From contig NZ_CP044543.1 in the NCBI RefSeq assembly GCF_008932115.1, forward strand, positions 6,330,501 through 6,394,500: 64,000 nucleotides of DNA. The letters run 5' to 3'. The notes under the pieces were generated by a model, which did not search any database, was not told the DNA's origin, and worked only from the letters and a program-made list of their open reading frames with translations. A program made the translations under genes and the position numbers. Source of the DNA: Bradyrhizobium betae. Its GTDB lineage: Bacteria > Pseudomonadota > Alphaproteobacteria > Rhizobiales > Xanthobacteraceae. Of this stretch, positions 19,030 through 28,128 are shown piece after piece; the first letter of the stretch is position 1; each line of letters opens with the position of its first letter.

Positions 19030-19690
19030 GAGCGTTTTCATTCTCGCGGCTGATTTGCCCGAGTTTTGCTTCTCGCCTCGCCCTCATCAGGACAAGGGCG
19101 CAGGGAAGGCCGGGCGCCGGCTGGCACCCGCAGATCCGTGCGCTGTAGAAACGCACACGGGGTGGATCACAGGTCTCGCCGGATCGCCCGGCCTTCCCTG
19201 CGCGATGGTTTTAACGGTGTCCTTCGTGCTCTCCTCGGGGAGCGATGCACTATTGCCCCCGTCGCGCTCGCGGATGGCTGATGCACGTGCCCGGTCGGGC
19301 CGCCACATCACCGCAAGGCTTGACGCCAGCCTGCGGGCGTCAGGACCACACGACTTCTCCGTCCGCGCACGTCTTCGCTGGAACTCCGAGGGGTGGCGTG
19401 TGCTCGCCCCCGAAGCCATGCGAAGACGCTGTCAGCGCCGTGTCGTCTGCGCGTAGCCATTGCTCACGGCCGAGGCCGCCCTGCAACGCCAATCGCGCCC
19501 GACGCCGTCGCGTCCATCGCACCCCAACCCGCGGTTCGTGACGATCGCGATCCGCCCCTTGTGACGGGTCAGGGTGTTTCGTGTGTACGTAAAATCCGAA
19601 TTTCGGTAAAGTAGAATATTTTGCGAGGTGGGGCTTGACAGGCGGGTTGAGAATTTGCGCGGGTGTTTTGCCCGACGGGCACTAGGTGCG
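19030..19690. repeat. long non-coding repeat block of Bradyrhizobium type
   Basis: About 660 bases without a supportable gene. Short open frames are present on both strands, but none has a ribosome site, and their peptides (for example ASGPHDFS or GRQDHTTSPSA) match what I recall from many spurious predicted proteins in Bradyrhizobium and Rhodopseudomonas. The block ends near TTTTGCCCGACGGGCA at about 19665, a palindromic core also recalled from that context. Its repeat status rests on recollection, because only one copy is present here. Confidence 0.45.
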
Positions 19691-19842
19691 AGAGCGTAGC
19701 TATCGAGTCCGAGCTTCTCTGGGCAGAGCGGACGTCGTCCCACTTGGTCGTCATTTGGCGGCTTGCACCGGACTTCAACAGGGCTTTACCGAACCGATAT
19801 ACGACCGGTACGATACTTTCACGGAGTTGGGGCACGGCATCG

Positions 19843-21018
19843 ATGAGAAAGTGGATTTCGATCGGAGTTTTAGTTGCCGCGATTGCGTTGATCGTTGTTG
19901 TCGTCCGGTTCTTTGCGGTTACCCCCGGCAAAATAGACCTATCACAAAATAGGGTTCAACCTGTTCCTCTCAACATCACTCGTGCGGCACAGCAACTACA
20001 TGCGACGCTTGATGTAGCTGACATGCATGCCGATAGTCTGTTGTGGAAGCGCAACCTCTTGGAGCGCTCGCATCGAGGGCACATCGATGTGCCACGTCTG
20101 ATCGAGGGGCGATACGCGCTTCAAGTGTTTTCGTCCGTGACAAAATCGCCAGAGGGACAAAACTACAATTCAAACGGGTCAGATACTGACACCGTTCGGG
20201 CTTTGGCCTTTATCGACCTGCAACCGCCCAGAACTTGGAACTCCCTGCTTGAACGCTCGCTGTGGCACGCGGAGAAACTTCAAGGCTTTGCCGACCGTTC
20301 TGGAGGGCGGCTCCGCCTTATTCGCACGCCTGAGGACATCGAGAGCCTACTCGTTGATCGACAAAGCGGAGCAAAAGTGGTGGGCGGAATGCTTTCGATC
20401 GAGGGCTTGCATGATCTTGAGGGCAAGCTCGCAAATCTTGACGTGCTATATGCCGCTGGCTTCAGGATCGCAGGCCTTACCCATTTTTTCGATAATGATG
20501 TCGCAGGGTCGATGCACGGCCGTGACAAGGGCGGTCTAACCACGCTGGGTCGGCAGGTTGTAAGGCGCATGGAAACGTTGGGGATGGTCGTTGATCTTGC
20601 TCATTCCAGTCATACTACTGTAGCCGAAGTGCTGGCAATGTCTCGGCGTCCGGTTGTCTACAGTCATGGGGGCGTGCAAAGCACGTGCAAGGCCAATCGC
20701 AATCTAACCGATGACGAGGTTAAGGGGATTGCTAAGACCGGTGGAGTGATCGGTATTGGGTATTGGCAGGGAGCGGTTTGCTCGACAGCTCCCAAGGACG
20801 TGGCCAGGGCAATCGCGCATGTTCGAGATCTGGTTGGCGTCGACTATGTTGGACTCGGTTCGGATTTCGACGGCGCGACCACTACTGGATTCGACGCAAG
20901 TCAGGTTATTGCTATTACTCAAGCCTTGCTGAGCATCGGCTTTTCAGAGGAGGAAGTCCGCAAAGTCATGGGAGGCAACGTCTTGCGTGTACTCCGCAAA
21001 GGAATTGTTCCGTCCTGA
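19843..21018 (+). CDS. membrane dipeptidase (peptidase M19, renal dipeptidase family)
   Basis: A 391-residue metallopeptidase anchored by one N-terminal membrane helix (ISIGVLVAAIALIVVVVRFF). The zinc-site motifs of the family are visible: DMHADSL near residue 64, the bridging Glu in MLSIEGLHDLEG, VVDLAHSSH and YSHGG, and GLGSDFDGA near the end. It is predicted to hydrolyse dipeptides outside the cytoplasm. The ATG at 19843 is preferred because the membrane anchor starts there; the open frame continues upstream through the repeat. Base composition is visibly less GC-rich than in the neighbours, suggesting a separate origin. Confidence 0.87.
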   Translation: MRKWISIGVLVAAIALIVVVVRFFAVTPGKIDLSQNRVQPVPLNITRAAQQLHATLDVADMHADSLLWKRNLLERSHRGHIDVPRLIEGRYALQVFSSVTKSPEGQNYNSNGSDTDTVRALAFIDLQPPRTWNSLLERSLWHAEKLQGFADRSGGRLRLIRTPEDIESLLVDRQSGAKVVGGMLSIEGLHDLEGKLANLDVLYAAGFRIAGLTHFFDNDVAGSMHGRDKGGLTTLGRQVVRRMETLGMVVDLAHSSHTTVAEVLAMSRRPVVYSHGGVQSTCKANRNLTDDEVKGIAKTGGVIGIGYWQGAVCSTAPKDVARAIAHVRDLVGVDYVGLGSDFDGATTTGFDASQVIAITQALLSIGFSEEEVRKVMGGNVLRVLRKGIVPS

Positions 21019-21130
21019 GGTCCAAATCGGATGCAGATGTCGCGTCATGGTCCAATGCCGCCATGCAGCCATCGGATTCAACATCGTCTTCCCTTAGCAA
21101 AGCGGACGCGACAAACTATGATTCCGCGTC

Positions 21131-22516
21131 CTAGATCACCCCCGCCAGCCGCAGCGCAACGCCCGCCGCGCAACTGCCCGCCAGCACCGTCAGCATCCCG
21201 AGCTTGAACCGGAAGATCGCGATCGCGGCAGCAATCGCCAAAAGCAGCGCGGGCACATCGACGCTGGTCAGCACCGGCCGATCGAAATCCAGCGGGAAGG
21301 CGTGCACCGGCACGGTCTCGCGGAACAGCGTGTGCAGCGCGAACCAGATCGAGAGGTTGAGGATGACGCCGACCACGGCGGCCGTGATCGCGCTGAGCGC
21401 GCCGGCGAGGCCAGCATTGCCGCGCAGGCGTTCGATGTAGGGCGCGCCGACGAAGATCCAGAGGAAGCAGGGCGTGAAGGTTACCCAGGTCGCGAGCAAT
21501 CCGCCGAGCGTCGCGGCCAGCATCGGCGACATCCCGCCGGGATCGCGATAGGCGGCCATGAAGCCCACGAACTGGAGCACCATGATGAGCGGGCCAGGCG
21601 TGGTCTCGGCCATGCCGAGGCCGTCGAGCATTTCGTGGGGCCTGAGCCAGTGATAGTGCTCGACCGCCTGCTGGGCGACGTAGGCCAGCACGGCGTAGGC
21701 GCCGCCGAAGGTGACCAGCGCCATCTTCGAGAAGAACAGCGCGATCTGGCTGAACACGCTGGCCTGCCCGAGGGCGAGGATCAGCGCGAGCACGGGCACC
21801 AGCCAGAGCGCCAGCCATAGCGCGCCGACGCGGATCGTGCGCGCAGCATCGGGACGGACATGATCGGGTACGGCATCGCCGAGCATGCTGTCGATCAATG
21901 CGCTGCTGCCGATGGGGCCGTGACCAACAGGGGCAAATTCAGGCCGGCCGCTTCTTGCGCCGGCATATCCGATCAGGCCGGCGGCGATGATGATGACCGG
22001 GAAGGGGACGGCGAAGAAGAAGATCGCGACGAAGGCGATCGCGGCCAGCGCAATCATCATGCGGTTCTTCAGCGCGCGCTTGCCGACGCGCACCACGGCC
22101 TCGACGACGATGGTGAGCACGGCGGCTTTCAGGCCGAAGAACAAGGCCTCGACGAAGCTGACATTGCCGAAGGCGGCATAGATGTAGCTGAGGCCCATGA
22201 TGGCGATGATGCCGGGCAGGATGAACAGTCCACCCGCCATCAGCCCGCCGGCGGTGCGGTGCATCAGCCAGCCGATATAGGTTGCGAGCTGCTGCGCCTC
22301 CGGTCCCGGCAGCAGCATGCAATAGTTCAGCGCATGCAGGAAACGGCTCTCGGAGATCCAGTTCTTCTCCTCGACCAGGATGCGGTGCATCACCGCGATC
22401 TGGCCCGCGGGCCCGCCGAAGCTCAGGCAGGCGACGCGGAGCCAGACGCGAAAAGCTTCGCCGAAGCTGATGCCGTGACCGGCATCAGCTCCCGTTTGAT
22501 TGACGCGGGTATCCAT
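21131..22516 (-). CDS. chrA: chromate efflux transporter, CHR family
   Basis: ChrA exports chromate (or possibly sulfate-like oxyanions) across the inner membrane. The 461-residue protein has two homologous halves: the first carries SFGGPAGQIAVMHRILVEEKNW and LPGPEAQQLATYIGW, the second FGGAYAVLAYV and ETTPGPLIMVLQFVGF. About ten membrane segments are visible. The ATG at 22514-22516 shares its A with the upstream chrB-like stop (TGATG), so translation is coupled; a GTG one codon upstream is also possible. Confidence 0.93.
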   Translation of the reverse strand: MDTRVNQTGADAGHGISFGEAFRVWLRVACLSFGGPAGQIAVMHRILVEEKNWISESRFLHALNYCMLLPGPEAQQLATYIGWLMHRTAGGLMAGGLFILPGIIAIMGLSYIYAAFGNVSFVEALFFGLKAAVLTIVVEAVVRVGKRALKNRMMIALAAIAFVAIFFFAVPFPVIIIAAGLIGYAGARSGRPEFAPVGHGPIGSSALIDSMLGDAVPDHVRPDAARTIRVGALWLALWLVPVLALILALGQASVFSQIALFFSKMALVTFGGAYAVLAYVAQQAVEHYHWLRPHEMLDGLGMAETTPGPLIMVLQFVGFMAAYRDPGGMSPMLAATLGGLLATWVTFTPCFLWIFVGAPYIERLRGNAGLAGALSAITAAVVGVILNLSIWFALHTLFRETVPVHAFPLDFDRPVLTSVDVPALLLAIAAAIAIFRFKLGMLTVLAGSCAAGVALRLAGVI

Positions 22517-23334
22517 CACGCTTTCACTTTGTTAGTCGGCCAGTTGTGGGTCTCGCCGGTGGCGTCGCGGCACCAGCGGTAAAAGGCGTCGTAGAGCAGG
22601 ATGCCGGCCTCGAGCTGCGCGATGTCGTCATCGTACATTCGCGACAGCCCGAGCGAGGCCGCGAGCAGGCCGGGCGCTTCCGGCGCGAGGTCGGGCCGCG
22701 CGGTGTCGGCGCCGCGCACCAGCGTTGCCAGCCGGAGCAAGGCCGGGGTGGCGATCCCGAACTCCTCGATCATGACGTCGAAGGTGCAGAGCTCGCCGCG
22801 GTGGCTCCAGAACACGTTCTCGATGTCGAAGGGGGCCGCGCCGAACCGCTCGCCGACGGCGACCACCTCGGACGGCGCCACATACAGGAACACCGCGTTG
22901 GGGTCGACGAAGCGGCGGATCAGCCACGGGCAGGCGATACGATCGACCTTCGGCCGTGCCCGCGTCACCCAGACGGTGCGTCCCTTGGCATCGCGCGGCG
23001 GCAGTTTCGACGCGTCGATCAGCGGCAGCCTGGCGTCCTTCCAGCCCTCGAAGCCGCCCTCCAGCGTCTCGGCCTGCACGCCGAGCTGCCGCAACCAGGC
23101 CGCCGTGCCCTGCGCGAGCTTTGCGCCGCGCAGGCAGGCGACGATGGCGGAGCGGCCGGAAAGCTCGCCGCCCCAGTCGGAGACAGTGTCGTGGCTAAGC
23201 TTGATCGAGCCGGGGATCAGCCTGGGGTCGGCGGCAAAATCCTCGTCCGTGCGCACGTCGATCAGGAGCGGCGCGTTCGCCGTGCCGATCAACCGGGTCA
23301 ATTTGTCAGATGATATGGTCGTGAACGTTGACAT
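22516..23334 (-). CDS. rhodanese-ChrB domain protein, chromate resistance
   Basis: A 272-residue two-domain protein. Residues about 1-100 form a rhodanese-like domain (LLIDVRTDEDFAADPRLIPGSI, with the active loop IVACLRGAKLAQG containing the cysteine). The remainder matches the C-terminal ChrB domain (WVTRARPKVDRIACPWLIRRFVDP, CTFDVMIEEFG). Such proteins sit with chrA and are linked to chromate sensing or resistance. The ATG at 23334 is preferred because GAGGA lies six bases upstream. It overlaps chrA by one base. Confidence 0.88.
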   Translation of the reverse strand: MSTFTTISSDKLTRLIGTANAPLLIDVRTDEDFAADPRLIPGSIKLSHDTVSDWGGELSGRSAIVACLRGAKLAQGTAAWLRQLGVQAETLEGGFEGWKDARLPLIDASKLPPRDAKGRTVWVTRARPKVDRIACPWLIRRFVDPNAVFLYVAPSEVVAVGERFGAAPFDIENVFWSHRGELCTFDVMIEEFGIATPALLRLATLVRGADTARPDLAPEAPGLLAASLGLSRMYDDDIAQLEAGILLYDAFYRWCRDATGETHNWPTNKVKA

Positions 23335-23534
23335 GATGCGTCCTCGCATAAACGAAACGGGACGCGATACTTGGGCATGTCGCCTCGTGGGGAGATCGCT
23401 CAAATCCCCATCGGGACATTACAGCGAAATCGCGCGGGCCTGTCAATTGCGGGTTTCGAAGGCGATCAGGATTAGAAAGATCGGCCGCCGAGGCCTATAT
23501 TGGGCAGAGGAATCTGTTCCCGGAGCCTGACCTG
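23335..23534. promoter_or_regulatory. divergent intergenic region, chrB-like/dmeF
   Basis: These 200 bases separate the minus-strand chromate pair from plus-strand dmeF and must hold both promoters. AT-rich patches near 23410-23500 are plausible promoter elements. No DmeR-type regulator gene is next to dmeF in this window, and I cannot identify an operator. Confidence 0.35.
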
Positions 23535-24491
23535 ATGCATTCCCATTCCATCGAGCAATGGACCCATGACCACGCCTTTCTCGGCGACAAGCACGACGAG
23601 AACGAGCGGCGCACCTGGCTGGTCGTCGTCCTGACGCTGATCATGATGGTCGGCGAGATCGTCGCCGGCTCGCTGTTCGGCTCGATGGCGCTGCTGGCCG
23701 ACGGCTGGCACATGGGCACGCATGCGGCGGCGCTCGGCATTGCCGCCTTCGCCTACCGCTTTGCGCGGCGGCACCTCGGCAATTCGCATTTCACCTTCGG
23801 CACCGGCAAGTTCGGCGATCTGGCCGCCTTCTCCAGCGCGATCATTTTGGGATTGATCGCAGTCGAGATCGCCTATGAGAGCGTGCTGCGGTTGTTTACG
23901 CCGGTGCCGATCGTCTATGGCGAGGCGATCGCGGTGGCCGTGCTCGGGCTCTGCGTCAACCTCGCCAGCGCGTGGCTCTTGCGCGACAGCCATGATCACC
24001 ATCACGGCCATGATCATGGCCATGACGACCACGACGATCATGACCACGATCATCACGGTCACCACCATCACGACAACAATCTTCGTGCGGCCTATGTCCA
24101 TGTCATGGCGGATGCCGCGACATCGGTGCTGGCGATCGGAGCGCTCGCCGTCGCGATGTATTCGGGATGGGTCTGGGCCGACCCTGCCGTTGGCCTGATC
24201 GGCAGCGCTGTGATCGCGAGCTGGGCGTTCGGCCTGATCAGGACATCGGGCGCGGTGCTGCTCGACGTGCGCGCCGACGAGAAGCTGGAGCGGGTCATAC
24301 GCGCCCGGATGGAAGCCGGCGACGATCGCGTCACCGATCTGCATCTGTGGCAGGTCGGCCCGGGTCATTGCGCTGTGCTGGTCTCGGTGGTGTCGGACAA
24401 GCCGAAGCCTCCGGCCGTCTACAAGCGGCGGCTCGCCGGCCTGAAGGGGCTGAGCCACGTCACAGTGGAGGTCGAGACCTGTCCGCATTGA
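23535..24491 (+). CDS. dmeF: CDF family Co(II)/Ni(II) efflux transporter
   Basis: A 318-residue cation diffusion facilitator in the inner membrane that exports cobalt and nickel using the proton gradient. The N-terminal motif HSIEQWTHDHAFLG and the ENERRTWLVVVLT start of helix 1 are typical of DmeF. Metal-site motifs LLADGWHMGTHA (helix 2) and HVMADAATSVLA (helix 5) are present. The loop between helices 4 and 5 (about residues 154-184) is a run of His and Asp. The C-terminal cytoplasmic domain ends in TVEVETCPH. It is divergent from chrB-chrA. Confidence 0.92.
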   Translation: MHSHSIEQWTHDHAFLGDKHDENERRTWLVVVLTLIMMVGEIVAGSLFGSMALLADGWHMGTHAAALGIAAFAYRFARRHLGNSHFTFGTGKFGDLAAFSSAIILGLIAVEIAYESVLRLFTPVPIVYGEAIAVAVLGLCVNLASAWLLRDSHDHHHGHDHGHDDHDDHDHDHHGHHHHDNNLRAAYVHVMADAATSVLAIGALAVAMYSGWVWADPAVGLIGSAVIASWAFGLIRTSGAVLLDVRADEKLERVIRARMEAGDDRVTDLHLWQVGPGHCAVLVSVVSDKPKPPAVYKRRLAGLKGLSHVTVEVETCPH

Positions 24492-24578
24492 CGTGATCGG
24501 CGAAGGCGGAATTCCGCCGCGTGGCCGGGGTTGATCCTCGGTCGCGGCCTGCAATGGCCTTAGGGAGGAATAAGAAAA

Positions 24579-25406
24579 ATGCCCAGGATCAAGCTCGCGC
24601 TCGCCATCGCTGCACTCGCTCTGTCCGGCCCTGTAGCGCTTGCGCAATCGGAGAAGGGCGGCGTCGAAAGACTCTACGTCCTCAATTGCGGGGAGGGCAC
24701 CGCCGGTGACATCTCGCGCTGGACGCCGGGGTTGAACGAGGGCAAGACGATGGACTTCGTCGATACCTGCTATCTGATCAAGCATGGCAAGGGCTGGTTC
24801 CTGTGGGATACCGGCATCGCCGATTCCGTCGCTTCCATGCCCAATGGCCTCGCGCCCGCCGATCCCAAGGCCGTGACCTGGCGCCGGCCGAAGACGCTTC
24901 AAGCCCAGCTCGATCAGCTCGGCCTCAAGCCGGATGACGTCAAGGCGATGGCTGTCTCGCATACGCATCCGGATCATACCGGGAATGTCGAGCTGTTTCC
25001 GCAGGCCATGCTCTATGTGCAGAAGGCCGAATATGACTGGCCCGGCGCCAACAACGAGCCGCGCTTCAAGCCATCGCATCCGGTCGAACTGCTCGCGGGC
25101 GACAAGGACGTGTTCGGCGACGGCAGCGTCACCATCCTGTCGACGCCCGGCCATACGCCGGGACATCAGTCATTGCTGGTGAAGCTGCCGAAGACCGGCG
25201 CGGTGGTGCTGTCCGGTGACGCCGTGCACTTCAGGGATAATTGGGACAACCGCCGCGTGCCCAGCATGAACTCCAGCAAGGAGCTGAGCGCGGCCTCGAT
25301 GCAGAAGATCGCCGACACGCTCGACAAGGAGAAGGCGCAGCTCTGGATCAACCACGACAAGGCCCAGCGCGACAGCCAGAAGATGGCGCCGGAGTTCTAC
25401 GACTGA
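24579..25406 (+). CDS. metallo-beta-lactamase fold hydrolase, N-acyl homoserine lactonase-like, exported
   Basis: A 275-residue protein with a signal peptide (MPRIKLALAIAALALSGPVALA) and an MBL fold. The zinc motif HTHPDHTGN (about residues 128-136), GHTPGHQS and LSGDAVHF supply the usual His and Asp ligands. It resembles the AhlB/AttM-type lactonase branch, but an exported lactonase for acyl-homoserine lactones is not proven by sequence. The ribosome site AGGGAGGAA lies just upstream. After its TGA stop, the same frame stays open into a cupin-like sequence. Confidence 0.85.
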   Translation: MPRIKLALAIAALALSGPVALAQSEKGGVERLYVLNCGEGTAGDISRWTPGLNEGKTMDFVDTCYLIKHGKGWFLWDTGIADSVASMPNGLAPADPKAVTWRRPKTLQAQLDQLGLKPDDVKAMAVSHTHPDHTGNVELFPQAMLYVQKAEYDWPGANNEPRFKPSHPVELLAGDKDVFGDGSVTILSTPGHTPGHQSLLVKLPKTGAVVLSGDAVHFRDNWDNRRVPSMNSSKELSAASMQKIADTLDKEKAQLWINHDKAQRDSQKMAPEFYD

Positions 25407-25445
25407 GGCGCGTGCACCATCGATGTCGGCATTTCCGTTGTCGGC

Positions 25446-25721
25446 GTGACGCAGCAACGGATTAAAACTTTCGTCGAGTTCTACGAACCCTGGCGGCTGA
25501 TCCTGCAGCCGGGCGAGGCTGCGCCGGCGATGCAGCAGGCGGCGCCCGGCGTGCGCATCGTGGTGCAGGGCGGCGTGCTGGTCGAGGGCGTCGAGGGCAA
25601 GCCGGACCACAAGCTCAACCTGAAATATGGCGACTTCGCCTGGCAGAATGCGGGCCCGGTGCGGACGATGCGAAACGCGGGCACGTCGACCGTCGAGCTC
25701 GTCGAGTTCGAACTGAAATAG
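25446..25721 (+). CDS. small cupin-like protein, possibly a fragment
   Basis: A 91-residue reading from a GTG with little ribosome-site support. The pattern EPWRLILQPGEAAPAMQQAAPGVRIVVQGG followed by KLNLKYGDFAWQNAGPVRTMRNAGTSTVELVEFELK has the alternating hydrophobic strands of a single cupin barrel. It is in the same frame as the upstream metallo-beta-lactamase gene, and no stop lies between that gene's TGA and this start (TIDVGISVVG precedes it). It may be a full small cupin with an unusual start or an N-terminally truncated remnant. Confidence 0.55.
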   Translation: MTQQRIKTFVEFYEPWRLILQPGEAAPAMQQAAPGVRIVVQGGVLVEGVEGKPDHKLNLKYGDFAWQNAGPVRTMRNAGTSTVELVEFELK

Positions 25722-25794
25722 GGCGTGGCGAGGGGGGCGTGAGGACCGGCGGGGCCGGCCTCACCTCAGCTGTGACGCGAATGAGGAGCGGGGC

Positions 25795-27859
25795 ATGTCT
25801 ATCAAGCGGTCGGGAATTGCCATTGCGGCGCTGATGTCGGGCGTCGTCGTTCTGACGTCGGGCCTTCAATTGAGCGAGCGCTGGGGTGCTTACCAGAACG
25901 CCATCGCGGCGCACGCGCTGGAGACCCGTCTGGCCGCCGGCTTCGATGCCGTCGGCAGCCTGACCGTCGAGCGTGGTCCGGTCAATCGGGCGCTGATCGG
26001 GAAGTCCGCCGCGGATGATGCGATGCCTGAAGGAGTTCGCCGACAATCGCCGGACGAGCGACGAGGCACTCGGCAAGCTGGAGACGCTTGCCCGCGGTGA
26101 TACGGACCTGACGCAGCGGGTCAGTGCGGCGGCAGCGAAGATCGCCGCCGCGCGCGAGGAGGCCGCTTCCCATTGGCAGAAGCCATCGAGCGAACGTCCC
26201 GCCGGCATCGCTGCCAAGGCCATGCGAGACTACGCCGAGGCGATGGCGAGCCTGAACGAGCTCCTGGAGTCCGGCATCAAGGCGACGATGCTGCTCAGCA
26301 CCACCGCCGGAAACCTCCTCGACGTCGCGCAGAAGGGGTGGGTGATCCGGCAGACCGCCGGTCAGGTGTCGCTGTTGATTTCGGGACTCGTGACCTCCGG
26401 CCGTCCGGCCACATTGGCGGAGCGGGACGAAATCAGCGGCGCGAACGGCCAAATGGCGCGGCTTTGGGCCGAGATTCTCGATCGCGGCGATGACGTTTAC
26501 GCGCCGAAGAACACGCGGGCCAGCGTCGGCGCGGCCAGGGATCGCTACTTCGGGTCGGACAAGCCGTTGCGCGACGGGCTGACCAAGGCCGCGTTCGACG
26601 GCACGCCCTACGCGGTGTCGGTGGACGAGTGGCGCAAATCGGCCACGAGCGCGAACGCCTCGCTGCTGGGAATCCGCGATGCCGCCTTGCGCGGCGCGCA
26701 GGCCGTGGCCGAACAGGACGAGGCCAACGGGCTGGGAGGCATCCTGTTCGCGGGCGCGGCCATCCTGGTCGTGCTGGGATTGTCGGCGGCCTCATCGGTG
26801 CTGCTGGTGCGCCATCTGCTCACGCCGATCTCGAAGCTGTCGGAGGTGATGAGTCGGCTCGCCCGCAACGAAGAAGCCGAGGTGCCGTTCGCCGCCCGCA
26901 AGGACGAGATCGGCGGCATGGCTCTCGCGGTTCAGGTCTTCAAAGAGGCCATGGCCACCACCAACCGATTGGCAAGCGAACAGGCTGCCGAGCGGGTGGT
27001 GAAAGAGAAGCGCGCGGCGCGTCTCGAAGGCCTGGTTCGCGATTTCGAGGCCCAGGCGGGCGCCATGGTGGCGCTGCTGGCATCGGGTGCGACCGAGCTC
27101 GAGACGACGGCGCGATCGATGTCCTCGACCGCGACGCAGACCAAGGGGCGCGCGACGACGGTCGCGGCGGCAGCCGAGGAAGCCAGCGTCGGCGCGAGCA
27201 CGGTTGCCTCCGCGGCCGAGGAGCTGACGGCATCGATCAGCGAGATCAGTCGCCAGGTCGCGCAATCGTCGACCATCACCGGACGGGCGGTGGCCGATGC
27301 GCAGCGGACCGACAAGATCGTGCAGACCCAGGCTGAAGGCGCCGAGAAGATCGGCGAGGTTGTGACCTTGATTCAGGCCATCGCCGCCCAAACGAACCTG
27401 CTGGCCCTGAACGCGACGATCGAGGCCGCGCGGGCCGGAGAAGCCGGCAGAGGCTTTGCCGTGGTTGCCTCCGAGGTGAAGATGCTGGCGACCCAGACTG
27501 CGTCGGCAACAGCGGATATCGGGGCCCAGATCGCCCAGATTCAGACTGCCACCAAGGAGGCTGTCGACGCGATCCGCGGTATTGCCGGGACGATCGAAGA
27601 GGTCAGCTCGATCTCGAGCATGATCGCGACGGCCGTCGAGGCACAGGGCGTGGCGACGGCGGAAATCGCCCGCAACGTTCAGCAGACCTCGCAATCGGTG
27701 AAGGACGTGACGGCGACCATCAGCGGCGTGAGCAAGGCGGCGACGGAAACGGGCGTCGCGGCGAACGAAGTGCTGAGCGCGGCAGACGGCCTGTCGCGGC
27801 AGGCCGAGCAGCTGACGAGCGAAGTGGGCAGCTTCGTCGAGGACGTCCGCGCCGCCTAG
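25795..27859 (+). pseudogene. methyl-accepting chemotaxis protein, frameshifted near the N-terminus
   Basis: The first frame (from ATG 25795) gives an N-terminal membrane helix (GIAIAALMSGVVVLTSGLQL) and part of the sensor domain, then goes out of frame; a second frame, open from 26015 to 27859, carries the rest. Removing one C near 26035 joins them as [13 protein letters not shown]. The second part has a membrane helix ([23 protein letters not shown]), a HAMP domain ([18 protein letters not shown]) and a complete signalling domain with the hairpin tip [21 protein letters not shown] product starting at 26015 would lack the first helix and be wrongly placed. A homopolymer sequencing error is possible. 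Confidence 0.8.
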
Positions 27860-27908
27860 TAAAACCGCCGCTCCCGTTAAGCGCGGCCCTTCGGGGTCGG
27901 ATCGTGTG

Positions 27909-28097
27909 TCAGCGCGGCGCCGTGATCGGCGGCGGGCCGCCTTCTGGCGCCTTCTTCGGCCGCAGCGAACCGGCATAGAACGAGACCAGCCAGACCAGGA
28001 TGATCGCGAGGAGATAGACGCCCCAGGCCTGCGGCGGCGTGGTCGCCCAGCGCAACAGGCCTTTGAACGTGCGGGGCGGGCGGTTGTCTTCGGTCAT
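27909..28097 (-). CDS. small single-helix membrane protein
   Basis: A 62-residue protein with a basic N-terminus, one membrane helix (WGVYLLAIILVWLVSFYAG) and a Pro-rich tail. No family is recognised. It lies just downstream of the MFS gene on the same strand, with about 30 bases between. The helix and the short spacing favour a real gene, but it is small enough to be uncertain. Confidence 0.6.
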   Translation of the reverse strand: MTEDNRPPRTFKGLLRWATTPPQAWGVYLLAIILVWLVSFYAGSLRPKKAPEGGPPPITAPR

Positions 28098-28128
28098 GGC
28101 TCGCTTGTGCGCGAAAGCCGCGAGCCGG

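Noticed and set aside
23998..24075. Short tandem-like CATGATCAC repeats resembling a microsatellite
   Set aside because: They encode the His/Asp-rich metal loop of DmeF and need no separate explanation.
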